DNA from: Colius striatus
Lineage: Eukaryota > Chordata > Aves > Coliiformes > Coliidae
Length of the DNA stretch: 64,000 nt
NCBI RefSeq assembly: GCF_028858725.1
Contig: NC_084766.1
Coordinates: 23,166,501-23,230,500 of the forward strand
Direction: 5' to 3'
Shown: positions 1 through 11,070 of the stretch, piece by piece
How positions within the stretch are numbered: position 1 is the stretch's first letter
How the letters are laid out: every line of letters starts with the position of its first letter
Translations under genes and position numbers: made by a program
The notes under the pieces: model-generated
Told to the model about the DNA's origin: nothing
Databases searched by the model: none
The model's input: the letters and a program-made list of their open reading frames with translations, nothing else

Positions 1-3000
1 ACTTATATGAACAGACACCACTCCAGATTTCACTAAGATCTTCTGTGATATTGCCCTTAACCAAAGCAACACACGCTATCTAATGTCAAAACACAACGTT
101 CCAGAGTTTGGTGATCCTTTTACCCTGTGTTAGATGGCCTATCTAGGACTCAAGACTAAAGCATAAGTAGTGCCTACATTCCAGCTGCTAATCCAGCAAT
201 TTCATGTTCAATCCCTTAGGGAAAAAAAAAAAAGCCCTTTTTTCTCTATTTATATTTATCAGAAGAAGACACACCAAAACCAAAACTGACAATTGCTCTA
301 GCACATCTGTTATATGAGCAGCTGTTTGGCTCTGCTCTGAAGAGTTTTGTGCAGCACATGTTTCCTCTTCCAGGTGACACAATTGATTGAAGGCAGAAAG
401 CCCAGCAGAGCTGAATCACAAAATATACGATATTTGCTCCAGGAAACAACTAGGATGGCTTCAGACCAGAAGTACTGAACGTCTCAAGAAAAAAATTGAA
501 AGAATTCTATCTTTTGTAGAAATCTAAGAAAATATTTGTCCTAAACAAGAAACAGAAATCACCTTATTTGAAGGCACTATGCACAATTGAGAATGCAATT
601 ACTGTTGTGACAGGGCAAAACAAACAGAACTTGAGGCTACAAAATAAAAATTGGAACTGGCAAATCTTCTGACACTGAAAGAGCACACTTAAATTTCAGG
701 AGTGTCAAAATGTATGAATAAACAGCAGCACTTAACAATTAGTATTGTGGCTCTTTGTGATATTGTGGGTCTCTCAATTTGAGTCAATTCGAAACAACTT
801 TGCCTGATCATTCCAGACTTCTAACATATAAAACAAGTCCTCAAAGAAAGACAGCAGCTTGAAAGCAAGTGGTTAAAGAATTTGTTAACATAAATGCAGC
901 GAAAGATGTTTCCCAGCCTTGGCATCCAGAAGGGAGCCTCACTGATGCTTGGATAAGCAGAAGAAAGCCTTGTACACAGACCTTGATATCTCCCCAGTAA
1001 AGACATATTTGCAGTGAAGGACATTGATAGAGATTCTCAAAAAAGTGTGCTGGGGAAAGGGAGGGGGTTAGATAGAAAACACAGCACAGGCTTTGAGAAC
1101 AAGAAGTCCTCTCCCAGATTTATATTTCCCAAACACCATTGACGTATGTGAAAGAAAACACAGAAGACAAATTCTCACTCTCAGCACACATCTTGAGCCA
1201 TCACCTTAATTATTCCTATCAGTCCTGTTGTCCATTGCACTCCCACTTCTACCTCCTCCAACATATGAATGACACTTTCTATGTTTTCAGCAGTTTCACA
1301 AAACAGTGCTTTTTGCGCACCCAAACTGCAGGTGCAGCAAAGACCTTGGCAAGAGGCAAACCGATTATCACTTACAAAAACAGTTACACTGTATTGTTCA
1401 TACTTCTTCAAGGTCTTGAGCAAGGCATAAATTCTCTTGAAAACGAAGTTATTGCAGTTTGAGCATCAGACAGCGAACCAGGTAAGCCTTATGGTTGCTT
1501 GTAGAGATGATTTTTACAGTACTTTGTAACTTATAAACTTATTTTTCCTCTCATTTGTTTGAATTCAAACAGGTATTTCACAGCTCTTAGTTTAAAAAGC
1601 CTCAAAAATTGTGCAGTAGTGCAATATATTGAAAACAGGATATTGTTACTGACTTACAATTCATCTTCAGGTCAGTTCTACAGAGAGGACTTCAGTTTTC
1701 TTTTATGCGTTTCAAAAATGAGATTGCACTAATGAATTTTTAGCATACTAAATATTGTTAAGTCTCTGCTGAATCCTAGGCATTAATGTCAGTTGTCTCA
1801 TACTTTCAGTTCTGTTCTAGCCTGCAGTAGTTTTTAACAGCGCTGTAATTCAAAAGAAAAGGCACTGTTCAAAGAATATAACAGGTTTTTATTCTCCTTA
1901 ATCTCTACATTTGTATTTCAGATTTACCGTTGTCACAAGTGGAGCTGATCTTGATCTGGCTCGTTGTTCCTTTTTCCTATGCATATACTTCTTTGAGAAC
2001 TGCATCTAAAGAGGCATAGGGCATGGGAAAATGGGGCAACTGAGGTATTTCACCGTTCATTTCTAGCAGCATTGCCAAGGTGACTGTAGAAATGTTTAGA
2101 GAAAAACAGTTGTGTGAAGAAATGAAAGGTTAAGTTCTGAAATTCTAACATAAAAAACTGAATAAAAAGGCACTGGTATTATTTACTCTGATATAATGGT
2201 TGAATGATGGTTTAATCCTAAAAATCTAATTTATCACAATAATAGATTTTAAGTCTTTTAACTATAGTATTTAATACTTTGCTTGGTTTATGTTCCATCT
2301 AAAATACATGCATTACTAAGAAGCTACTTCTATAGTCCTTATTACCATAAACTTCTAATTGAAAATAAGGGGAATGTAGTCACAGAAACTGCAGAAATGT
2401 AACTGTCTGGATCTCTCTCAGAGTTGCTGGGAGACAATATTCAATGAATTAAATTAGTGCCAATTCAGCTGTGTAAGGCCCAGTCATAAAAATGTTACCC
2501 AAGTGGATTGTCTTCAATGTATTTATTATTCTTAGGACTTGATCCTTTGAGATCCTAAGTACTTGTTACATTATGCCTGCATGTATGGAATTACGAATTC
2601 TTCTAATGTAAAAACTAAACAGTTAATAGTAAATCAAATAAGAAACATGCTAACTTCTTTTTTTTCTTCTTTCACCCACAGGTATCTTGGAAGTGGAATT
2701 GTAGAAGTTCTTTTGGCTTTCTTCATTCCAGAGAAAACAGTCATTTAACATTTTTTTTAATGTATCTGTGCAATTACTTTTATTTACTAAATAGCAATGT
2801 ATCATGTTAATTTTGGAAAAAATAAAAAGAGAAAATTACTATTACGAAGCAATGTAACTGTATATAGGAATGCCAAATAAAACTCTAACGTTTCAGTCTC
2901 AGTTTTCATTACTCTGTGTCACAAATTCTAACAAGTCTTGTAAAACTATGTACTTAGGCAAAGCAAAATTACATACATTACAAGTCATATTACTCAGTGG

Positions 3001-6000
3001 TTATTGTTATGCTAAAATATTCAAGCCTAAATGAGTATTTCAGAAGTTTCATTTATCTGTAAGATAACAGTGCCAGAGGACTATTCTACTTACACGTCAT
3101 TTTTTTTTTATTGCCTTTGAAATAAAGTCCACAAGTGCATCCTTATTCACTGATTTTATATCAGAGCTTGTAGTAAAGGGAATCAAAGTACATAAAGAAC
3201 ACCTTACATCATCACTTGTGAGTGAAAGTGGTTTTTAATGTAAAAAATATGAAATTTAATAACCTCTAGAATTACTGCACATAAAGGTGGGAAACAGATA
3301 TAAAACCCAAACAAATACAACTAAACAAGAGACAAACCCCCATACAATTTATAGTTTCTCAAATTTCACAGAGATTTCACATTAATATATTTTTTAAAAT
3401 GCTATTTTATCAGAAAGTGTACATTTTATCTTTGTTAAATCTCTTGTATAATTTAGACCATAACAACTTCCAGAGCCCTGTGCAACAGGACTACAACTGA
3501 TGCTTTTTTCTTTTATACACGGTGTAAACAGATTAATAAAAAATAATAGGAAAAATAATGTCATCTCAGCCATAATCAAAAAGAAAACAAAACAGAGTGC
3601 TTGAGTTTGGAATGAAAATGGTAAAAATATCAGGTCAAAGATCAACCATATCAAACATGGCATCAAGGCAAGAGGTAAGATCAAACTGAAAAACTATCAT
3701 ATGAATGTTAACAAGAATTTTAATATTTGGTACTTTTTAAATTTAAAACTACTCACTTTTATAAAAAGAAAGTTTAAGCAATCTGATAAACTACCTAAAA
3801 CCAAACAGGAAACACAAGGTTTACATTCACTTGCTGTGTTATGGTTATCACTTCAGCTCATTTACAAAACTCTGGGGAGGGGATGTATAGGAGTTGCTAA
3901 GTAAGCAACTCATTGATTTTTTTTTTTTCGGTTCTGAGGTTTGTGGGGGTTTTAATGTTTTTTAAAATCCTTTGATGAGATGGATTGTAGTTCTCAAACT
4001 TCTTAAGTACCACTGGCTACTGATCACAGCTTTCATGTCTGAAGTAAAAACTTGACAAATCGTAACATACCTCTAAATGTTCTCAAACTCCACATTTCTT
4101 AATTAACCCCAAGACACCAGTCTTTGTAAGCATATATAAAGTGAAGAAACAACAGGACACACAAATGATAAAACTCAGCACAGATATTAGAAGTAGAGGT
4201 AGCAAATCTGGAGAAGTGATGTGACATCAATGGGATAATGAAGCACAAATTACCTACAGGTTTTTTCACCCCCACCCAGTTTGTGCTTAACCTCCCTAAC
4301 ACAAACCATTGTGTTTAAACATCCTCCTGAACAAAACTGAAGGGAGAGTAAAAGAAGTGGTTAAAAATGCAGGCGAGGAGATCTTTTCCCCTTTTCATTG
4401 TGGCACAGTGTAAGATCTGAGCTAATTACCACAAAAATAATTAAGTGGGATCAGTAAACCTAGGAGGTTCACATTATCTAAGGCTTAAACAGAAAGGCAG
4501 AAGCCTAGCTATAAACGTCCCTTTTGTGTCCTGAAAACATTGTGTTAAGATGAACAGACAAAACAATAGGCAGGAAAAAAACCAATCACATTAACTATTA
4601 ATTTACTGTTTTACTTAGTGGAGTAAAATGAAGAGCTGAAAAACACAAATAACATTGCAATACAAAGAAAATCATTATTAAGGATGTTACTGTTCAGCAA
4701 CTGTATTGTAGTTTGTACCACTGAATTGAACAGGCAGTGAAAGTTTAAATTCCTTTGCACAAATATACTCCTACTGTTCCTTCTGTTTATCATTTTTCAT
4801 ATAACCGCTGGGAAACAGGAAAAAACAGGACAAGAGAGAGGTCAAAGTGTGAGTGGACCTGTCTGCAGATGAAGGTACAAAATACCCACTACTAAAATAA
4901 AGTAAAAGTTGTCAGATATTAATTAAGACAGTGAAGAACTGTGACACTACAACAGTTGCACAAAGAGGGAAGGATCAAAGTGAAAAGGACTTTTGGTTAT
5001 TTAGTATTCTAAAGCACTGAGAATCTGCTTCTAATACAAAAGTAATCTAATAAAAATCCCTAGCTTAGGGTTTTAAAGTAATTCATGACCAATTTTTCTC
5101 CCCACAGTCGGGGTCTTCTCCTTTCTGGCAGCAGAAACGTGAGTAGAACATTCTTAAGAAAACCAAGATTACTAAAAATCAAGTTTTGTTTGCATTATAA
5201 CAAACACCAGTATCTCACACTACACTGACTGGAGCGTAATCATCACAGTCCACATGCTGTACAATTGATCCTCTGTATTCTGTAACTAGTAATGGAAGCA
5301 GATTTTCTCTTCTGGATTTTTTTTTTTTTTTGCCATTGTATCTCATTTGAGCCAAAGTTTGTTTCAAGTTTCTGTGTTGTGCTAATTTGAACTACATAAC
5401 TAGTATGTACTTTACACAAATATTGATAGTATCATCTTGTACTTCTATGTGGCACTTGAGACTAATTTAAAACAAGAGAGGTCTCAATTTTGAAGTTGGA
5501 TGTACAAGCAAATGACTTCACAGATGGGAATAATTTGAAATTGAAAACTATTTACAAATAGGAATAAAATTATAAATTATTGAAATATTTAGGTCAATAA
5601 ACAATTTAAATGTGCACATCCCAGACATCAGGAGAAATCACTCAGTAAGGACAGATATATCATCTAGAAATCCTGGTCACAGATACTGCCCTTCAGAGCA
5701 GGAATGTTTTATAGGAGTCTTGTACTATCCATCTACAGTTTTGGAAAAACAACAGCCATGTGAATATGTATCTGCATGAAACATATACAGTTATCTTCTA
5801 TTTTAACAGAATCACCCATTCATCTCCCCACACAAATCTCCTTAGCCAAAAGAGAAGATGCATACAGATGCACATACAGCAGTATATGCTCTTTATTGTT
5901 TCTACATACAAAAAACAATTAAGTCATCCAGTTTTGGACTGCCAATAAATGACAGAGGAATGAAACAAAACACAGCACATAAATATATAAAGGTCAAGCC

Positions 6001-6147
6001 TTGAGCCATCTAGAATAATAATTTCACTACAAGCTTCTCAGAACAATTTTTTAGTTGAAAAATCCATATTTCATAACACAGCACATCCATAAAATATTCT
6101 CCAAACAGAAGACTATTTCATCAGTATCAGAGCTGTAATAGTATTAG
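1..6147. other. AT-rich intergenic DNA, no recognised gene
   Basis: No homology to a known protein or RNA was recognised on either strand. The longest frames, such as 1139-1462 (+), 1181-1423 (-) and 3394-3684 (-), have no recognisable family and no convincing multi-exon structure. Poly-A/T runs and AT-rich low-complexity stretches are common. The only gene-like element is the weak terminal-exon candidate at 2683-2881, listed separately. Confidence 0.6.
2683..2881 (+). other. Candidate terminal exon with two poly-A signals (unidentified transcript)
   Basis: A pyrimidine-rich tract ending in CACCCACAG at about 2660-2682 looks like a 3' splice site. It is followed by a short open frame that stops at 2748, then AATAAA hexamers at 2821-2826 and 2876-2881. 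A good 5' splice site (CCAG/GTAAGC) lies at about 1480-1486 on the same strand. Together these could be the end of a lncRNA or of a gene entering from the left. By human gene order ADAM8 would be expected on this side and strand, but the short peptide does not resemble an ADAM8 tail that I recognise. All parts are common in AT-rich DNA, so this is only a candidate. Confidence 0.22.
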
Positions 6148-7296
6148 GTATAATAGCCTTCTATGAGAGTATAACTGGCTGCTGTTTAGATGAGGAGAGA
6201 GGAGTGGATGTCATCTACCTTGACTTCAGCAAGGCTTCTGACACTGTCTCCCATAACATCCTCCTAGTAATGATCAGGCATTGTGGGTTGGATGAGTGAA
6301 TGATGAGGTGGACTGAGAGCTGGCTGAATGATCAAGCCCAGAGGGTGGTGATCAATGGCACAGAATCGAGTTGGAGGCCTGTGGCCAGTGGAGTTCCACA
6401 GGGATCTGTTCTGGGGCCAGTCTTATTTAACACCATCATCAACACCTGGATGAGAGGACAGTGTACCCTGAAAGAATTCACTGATGACACCAAACTGGGA
6501 GGACTGGCTGATTCCCCAGAAGGCTGTGCTGCCATTCAGCAGGATCTCAACGAGCTTGAGAGAGGCCAGGGAGGAACCTCATGAGATTCAACAAGGACAA
6601 GTGCAGAGTCCTGCATCTGGGAAGGAACAATCCCATGCACCAGGACAGTCTGGAGATTGACCTGCTAGAGAGCAGCTCTGCAGAGAGCAACCTGGGAGTC
6701 CTGGTTGATAATAAACTAAACATGAGCCAGCAATGTGCGGCCAAGAAGGTCAATGGCATCCTGGGATGCATCAAGAAGGGTGTGGTCAGCAGGTGGAAGG
6801 AGGTTCTCCCACCCTCTACTCTGTCCTGGTGAAGTCTCAGCTCAAGAGGGACAGGGAACTTCTGGAGAGAGTCCAGCACAGGGCCACCAAAATGATCAGG
6901 GGACTGGAGCATCTTCTTTATGAGGAAAGGCTACAGGATATAGCACAGTTTAGCCTGGAGGAGACCAGGGGAAGACCTCATTACTACTAAGAAGTAAAGG
7001 AGTATGTAAAGAGGATGGAGTAACACTTTTTTTCTGTAGTGTCCAGTGATGAGACTATTGGTAATGGACAAAATGTGGAACATAAAAAGATTCACTTAAG
7101 GAAAAACTTCTTTACGGTAATGTTGACGGAGCCTTGCTCAGGGAGACTATGGAGTCTCCTTCTCTGGAGGTTTTCAAAACCCATTTTATCACATTTCTGT
7201 GTGACTTTAACTAAGTGGATCTGCTTTAGCAGGGGGGTTGGACTAGATGACCTTAGAGGTCCCCTCCAACCCCTACCATTCTGTGATTCTATGATA
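6148..7296 (+). mobile_element. CR1 LINE, 5'-truncated, degenerate
   Basis: The element holds the C-terminal half of the CR1 reverse transcriptase in several broken frames. Recognisable motifs are YLDFSKA near 6220, GVPQGSVLGP near 6390-6420 and the active-site strand F-T-D-D (usually FADD) near 6480. The 3' end is the typical ATTCTGTGATTCTATGAT tail at about 7278-7295. Compared with the copy at 59.2-61.4 kb it has stops, frameshifts and a small deletion near 6837. It is a dead fragment. The left boundary is estimated from where similarity to the other copies fades. Confidence 0.9.
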
Positions 7297-9263
7297 ATAT
7301 CGCAACGGGTACAGAATTATTCCATGTATCATGTTATCTGTAGAAACATCTGACAAATACACATGAAAAAAATAATTGAGGTAATTCTTTAATATTTCTG
7401 GGTTGTTTGTTGGGTTTTTTTCCTGGAGAGGGTGTTTAATACTCTAAGACACCCTCAAGAACAAATACATTTATCTTAAAAAACCTATACTAAAAAACAC
7501 ATATACGTGTTGTATATTAATGCAGTGAATATTATAAAACAAACTCATCATCTCCAGATAAAGAATGTAGCACTAGGAGAAGTAGGAAAGAAACGTACTT
7601 GTCCAAATTTACAATGCTTACACTCTCTACAGCAGTTTTCAGACCCTCACGAATCAAAAAAAGCATTAGTCCTAGAAACAGTTAAGGACCAGCAGTGTGG
7701 AACCAGAAGCTGAAAAGGTAAGTGCAGTAGCAGCACTGTGAGTTCCTATAAAGGTCACTTACAGTTGTTGAACAAATCTCTAAAGACCAGAAATAGTTCA
7801 GAAAAATCTATTGGAAGCAGGAATTAGATTTTGTGATGAAGAATTGCTGCAAGACAAATTCAATGGTACTGATAACAGCACTTCAGAACAAGTCTCAGAT
7901 ATCTGTCTGACAGAGCTACAAGTCTGAGCTCATCCTGTTGAGTTTTAAGCAGGTAGAGAAAAGCTAGTCTTCAGCTGTTTAGTCTATTTTGCCACTTAGA
8001 AATAATTACTTTTTTAATCATCACTTCTTTAGATCACATACCGGGAGATATTGATAAACATTGTCAGTGTCAATTATATCTACAGCACTCTAATATGAGA
8101 GGTGCAGAAACCACCTAAGTTGGAAGATTTAAGAATATCTTTGGGATCCCAGTTTGGGGGCCGCTGAGGGGCCTGGGGGGTGAGGGGGCCGCTGAGGGGT
8201 CTGGGGAGGCGTCTGAAGGACCTGGGCGCCGCTTTTCCTTCGCCCGCGGCGCTCCCCCTGGCGGCCCGCGCGGGAGGAGGGAGCGGCTGCAGCGACAGCC
8301 GGAGGGAAGAGCGGCGGAGAACGGCGTGTCAAGCAGGAGAAGCGGCTTGCAAAGCAGGGATGAAGGAAGGAAAGGACTGAAGGTTTTGGAGCATAGGGGG
8401 AGACCAAAGCGATTGCTAGGAGTGAAGAATCTGTGGCCTTTAGGTTTGTTGCTGTTCTCTTCCACTTCTGCACGCCATGCGTTTTTATAGTACAATCTCC
8501 CTAAGAATTTGGGGTTACAATGTTTATTTCTTGCTGGCAAAATATTTTGCCATTTTTCATAGTGAGTTTTCATACACATTCATATTGTGGATTATTATTA
8601 TTATTTGTAAATATTGATCACTGTACTTAGTTGCTGAAAATTAACTAATTTATGGAATTAATCACACAACCTTAGTTTTACTTCATAAAACTTTCATTAC
8701 AGTGTGATCTCGATTCCATCCTCTCAGTTCTAAAAATTATTGCTTTTTTTTCTCCCCATAAGACTCCTCCATGGTTCTGCACAACAAAAGCCTTAACAGC
8801 TGGAGATACACGAAGTTGTAGATAAAGTAAAGAAAGCAGAGAGTGAAAGGAAAAATCTTACACTAAGGAAAGGTCACTTTTTTAAGGAATGTCCTTGCTT
8901 TTTTTGTAAGTGACAAGTTGGTTAAATTAAGATAAAGCACTGTTTGAATTTTAATTCTTGAAAAAGTATTGCTTTACAATGAAAGAGGGTTTTTTTCTAT
9001 TACCATATGATATCCTTTATGGGAAGAGAGCATCACCCACTGTTGGGGGGGCCTGAAAGCAATAATAGATTACCCCTTGATTGGAGCACAGTGCACTATT
9101 AAATTAAAATGGTACTGAACTCTTGCTGCATCGCAGCTATATTGTACTTAGCAAATGGAAGTCCATGCTTTTAGCTCCTTAACTGATTCTGCTTTGCTTA
9201 CCACAAAGTGCCACTAGGTGACATAATTCAGCACCATCGTAAGAGGCCTTGCACCAGTGCAAG
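7297..9263. other. Intergenic DNA containing a GC-rich island
   Basis: Mostly AT-rich sequence without recognisable genes. The exception is a sharply bounded CpG-rich block at about 8145-8360, listed separately. A short (ATT)n run lies near 8590. Nothing else was recognised. Confidence 0.5.
8145..8360. other. Isolated CpG-rich island
   Basis: About 200 bp very rich in G, C and CpG sits in otherwise AT-rich DNA. It begins with two direct copies of a 23-25 bp unit starting GGGGCCGCTGAGGGG (about 8157 and 8185) and continues with GCGGCGC/GGCGGCC-type sequence. Open frames cross it on both strands, but they have biased composition and match nothing recognised. It could be an orphan promoter or 5' UTR of an unannotated transcript. 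No exon can be assigned. Confidence 0.4.
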
Positions 9264-9420
9264 GAATCACAGAATGGAAGGAGTTGGAAGGGATATCTAA
9301 AGATCATCTAGTCCAACTCCCCTACTAAAGCAACTCCACCTAGATCAGGTCACACAGGAACACATCCAGGTGAGTTTTGAAAACCTCCAGAGAAGGAGAC
9401 TCCACAATCTCCCTGGGCAG
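9264..9420 (-). mobile_element. CR1 LINE (outer element), 3' part, split by insertion
   Basis: The sequence starts with the reverse-complement CR1 3' end (AATCACAGAATGGAAGG). It runs into the inverted 3' UTR up to CTCCCTGGGCAG at 9420, where similarity in this orientation stops. The same element resumes at 9891 after a 470-bp plus-strand CR1, so this is the distal part of an interrupted minus-strand copy. Confidence 0.85.
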
Positions 9421-9890
9421 GGCTCAAGAAGGATAGGGAACTGCTGGAGAGAGTCCAGCACAGGGCCATCAAGGTGATCAGAGGACTGGAACACCTTCCT
9501 TATGAGGAAAGGCTGCAGGATCTGAGACTGTTTATTCTAGATAAGAGGAGACTGTCGGGGGGAAGCTTATTAATATTTACATATATCTAAATTATGGATG
9601 GCAGGAGTTTGGAGCATCCTTTTTTTCTACTTTATCTAGTGACGGGAGAAGGGGTAATAGGATGAAGCTGGAACACAAAACGTTCCATTTAAATGTAAGA
9701 GAAAACTATTTTACTCTTAGGGTGAGCCTGGCACAGGCTGCCCAGGGAGGATGTGGAATCTCCTTCTCTAGAGGTCTTCCAAACCCATCCGGCCGCATTT
9801 CTATGTGACCTGATCTAGGTGACCTGCTTCTGCAGGGGAGTTGGACTAGATGATCTTTAGAGGTCACTTCCAATCCCTACTATTCTATGA
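9421..9890 (+). mobile_element. CR1 LINE inserted into another CR1 (nested)
   Basis: A plus-strand, strongly 5'-truncated CR1 beginning in the distal RT frame (GGCTCAAGAAGGATAGGG) and ending in the 3' tail TATTCTATGA at 9890. It interrupts a minus-strand CR1. The flanks on both sides begin with the same segment AAGGAGACTCCACAAT (about 9403-9418 and 9890-9905), which reads as a target-site duplication. This makes it younger than its host element. Confidence 0.85.
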
Positions 9891-11070
9891 AGGAGACTCC
9901 ACAATATCCTGTAGCCAGAGCTCTGTCAACCTCACCGTAAAGATGTTTTTCCTTAAGTGCAACTTTTTGTGTTCCAGCTTTTGTTCATTTCCCCTAGTCC
10001 TATTACTGGACACTACAGAAAAAAAAAGTGTTCCCCCATTCACCTTTCAAATACTCACGTTAATGAGGTCCCCTCTCAGTCTTCTCTTCTCCAGGCTGAA
10101 CAGTCCCATATCCCACAGCATTTCCTCTTAAGAAAGATGCTTCAGTCTCATGATCATCTTGGTAGCCCTGCACTAGACTCTCTTGATGCACCCCAGGATG
10201 CCACTGGCCTTCTTGGCCACAAGGGCATATTGCTGGCCATTGTTAAGTTTATTAGCAACCAGGACTCCCATGTCTCTCTCCCCAGAGCTGCTCTCCAGCA
10301 GGTCAAACCCCAGCCTGTACTGATGCATGGGGTCATTGAACTTTGTGAGGTTCCTCCCTGGCCTCTCTCAAGCTGGTCAAGATCCTGCTGAATGGCAGCA
10401 CAGCCTTCAGGGGAATCAGCCAGTCCTCCCAGTTTGGTGTCATCAGCCAACTTGCTGAGGGTACACTCTGTCCCCTCATCCAGGTCATTGATGAAGATGT
10501 TGAACAAGACTGACCCCAAAACCTATCCCTGTGGAACCCCACTGGCCACAGGCCTCCAACTCAACTCTGTGCCATTGATCACCACCCTCTGGGCTCGGTC
10601 ATTCAGACAGCTCTCAATCCACCTTACCATTCTCTCATCCAACCCACAATTCCTCAGCTTTCCTATGAGGATGTTATGGGAGACAGCGTCAAAAGCCTTG
10701 CTGAAGTCAAGGTAGATGACATCCACTGCTCTCCCCTCATCTAGCCAGACATTTATGATCTCATAGAAAGCTATCAGGTTGGCCAAACAGGATTTCCCCG
10801 GGTGAATCTGTGTTGAGTCCTCCTGAAAACTATCTTTTCCTTCATATGTTTTGAGATGGCATCCAGGATGAGTTGTTCCATCACCTTTCCAGGGCTGGAG
10901 GTGAGGATAATAGACCTTTAGTTTCCCAGGTTGTCCTTCTTGCCTTTTTTGAAGACTGGAATGACACTGGCCATTCTCCAGTCCTCTGGCACCTCGCCTA
11001 TCCTCCAGGATCAACCAAATGTGACAGACAGTGGCTTAGCAATAACATCAACAAGCTCCCTGATGCTCAG
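9891..11070 (-). mobile_element. CR1 LINE (outer element), RT part
   Basis: Continuation of the minus-strand CR1 that starts at 9264. It carries the C-terminal RT region in two or more frames: [19 protein letters not shown] near 10450-10490, [14 protein letters not shown] near 10400, and upstream YLDFSKAFDAVSHNIL near 10690. Frames are broken around 10520. The fragment fades out near 11070, so it lacks the endonuclease and 5' region. Confidence 0.9.

Noticed and set aside
3394-3684. 96-codon hydrophobic frame on the - strand
   Set aside because: Many Phe/Leu/Ile residues look membrane-like, but this is what T-rich codons give in AT-rich DNA. No family, promoter or splice support.
8115-8579. 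154-codon frame on the - strand across the CpG island
   Set aside because: Composition simply follows the GC-rich island, and no conserved motif was seen.
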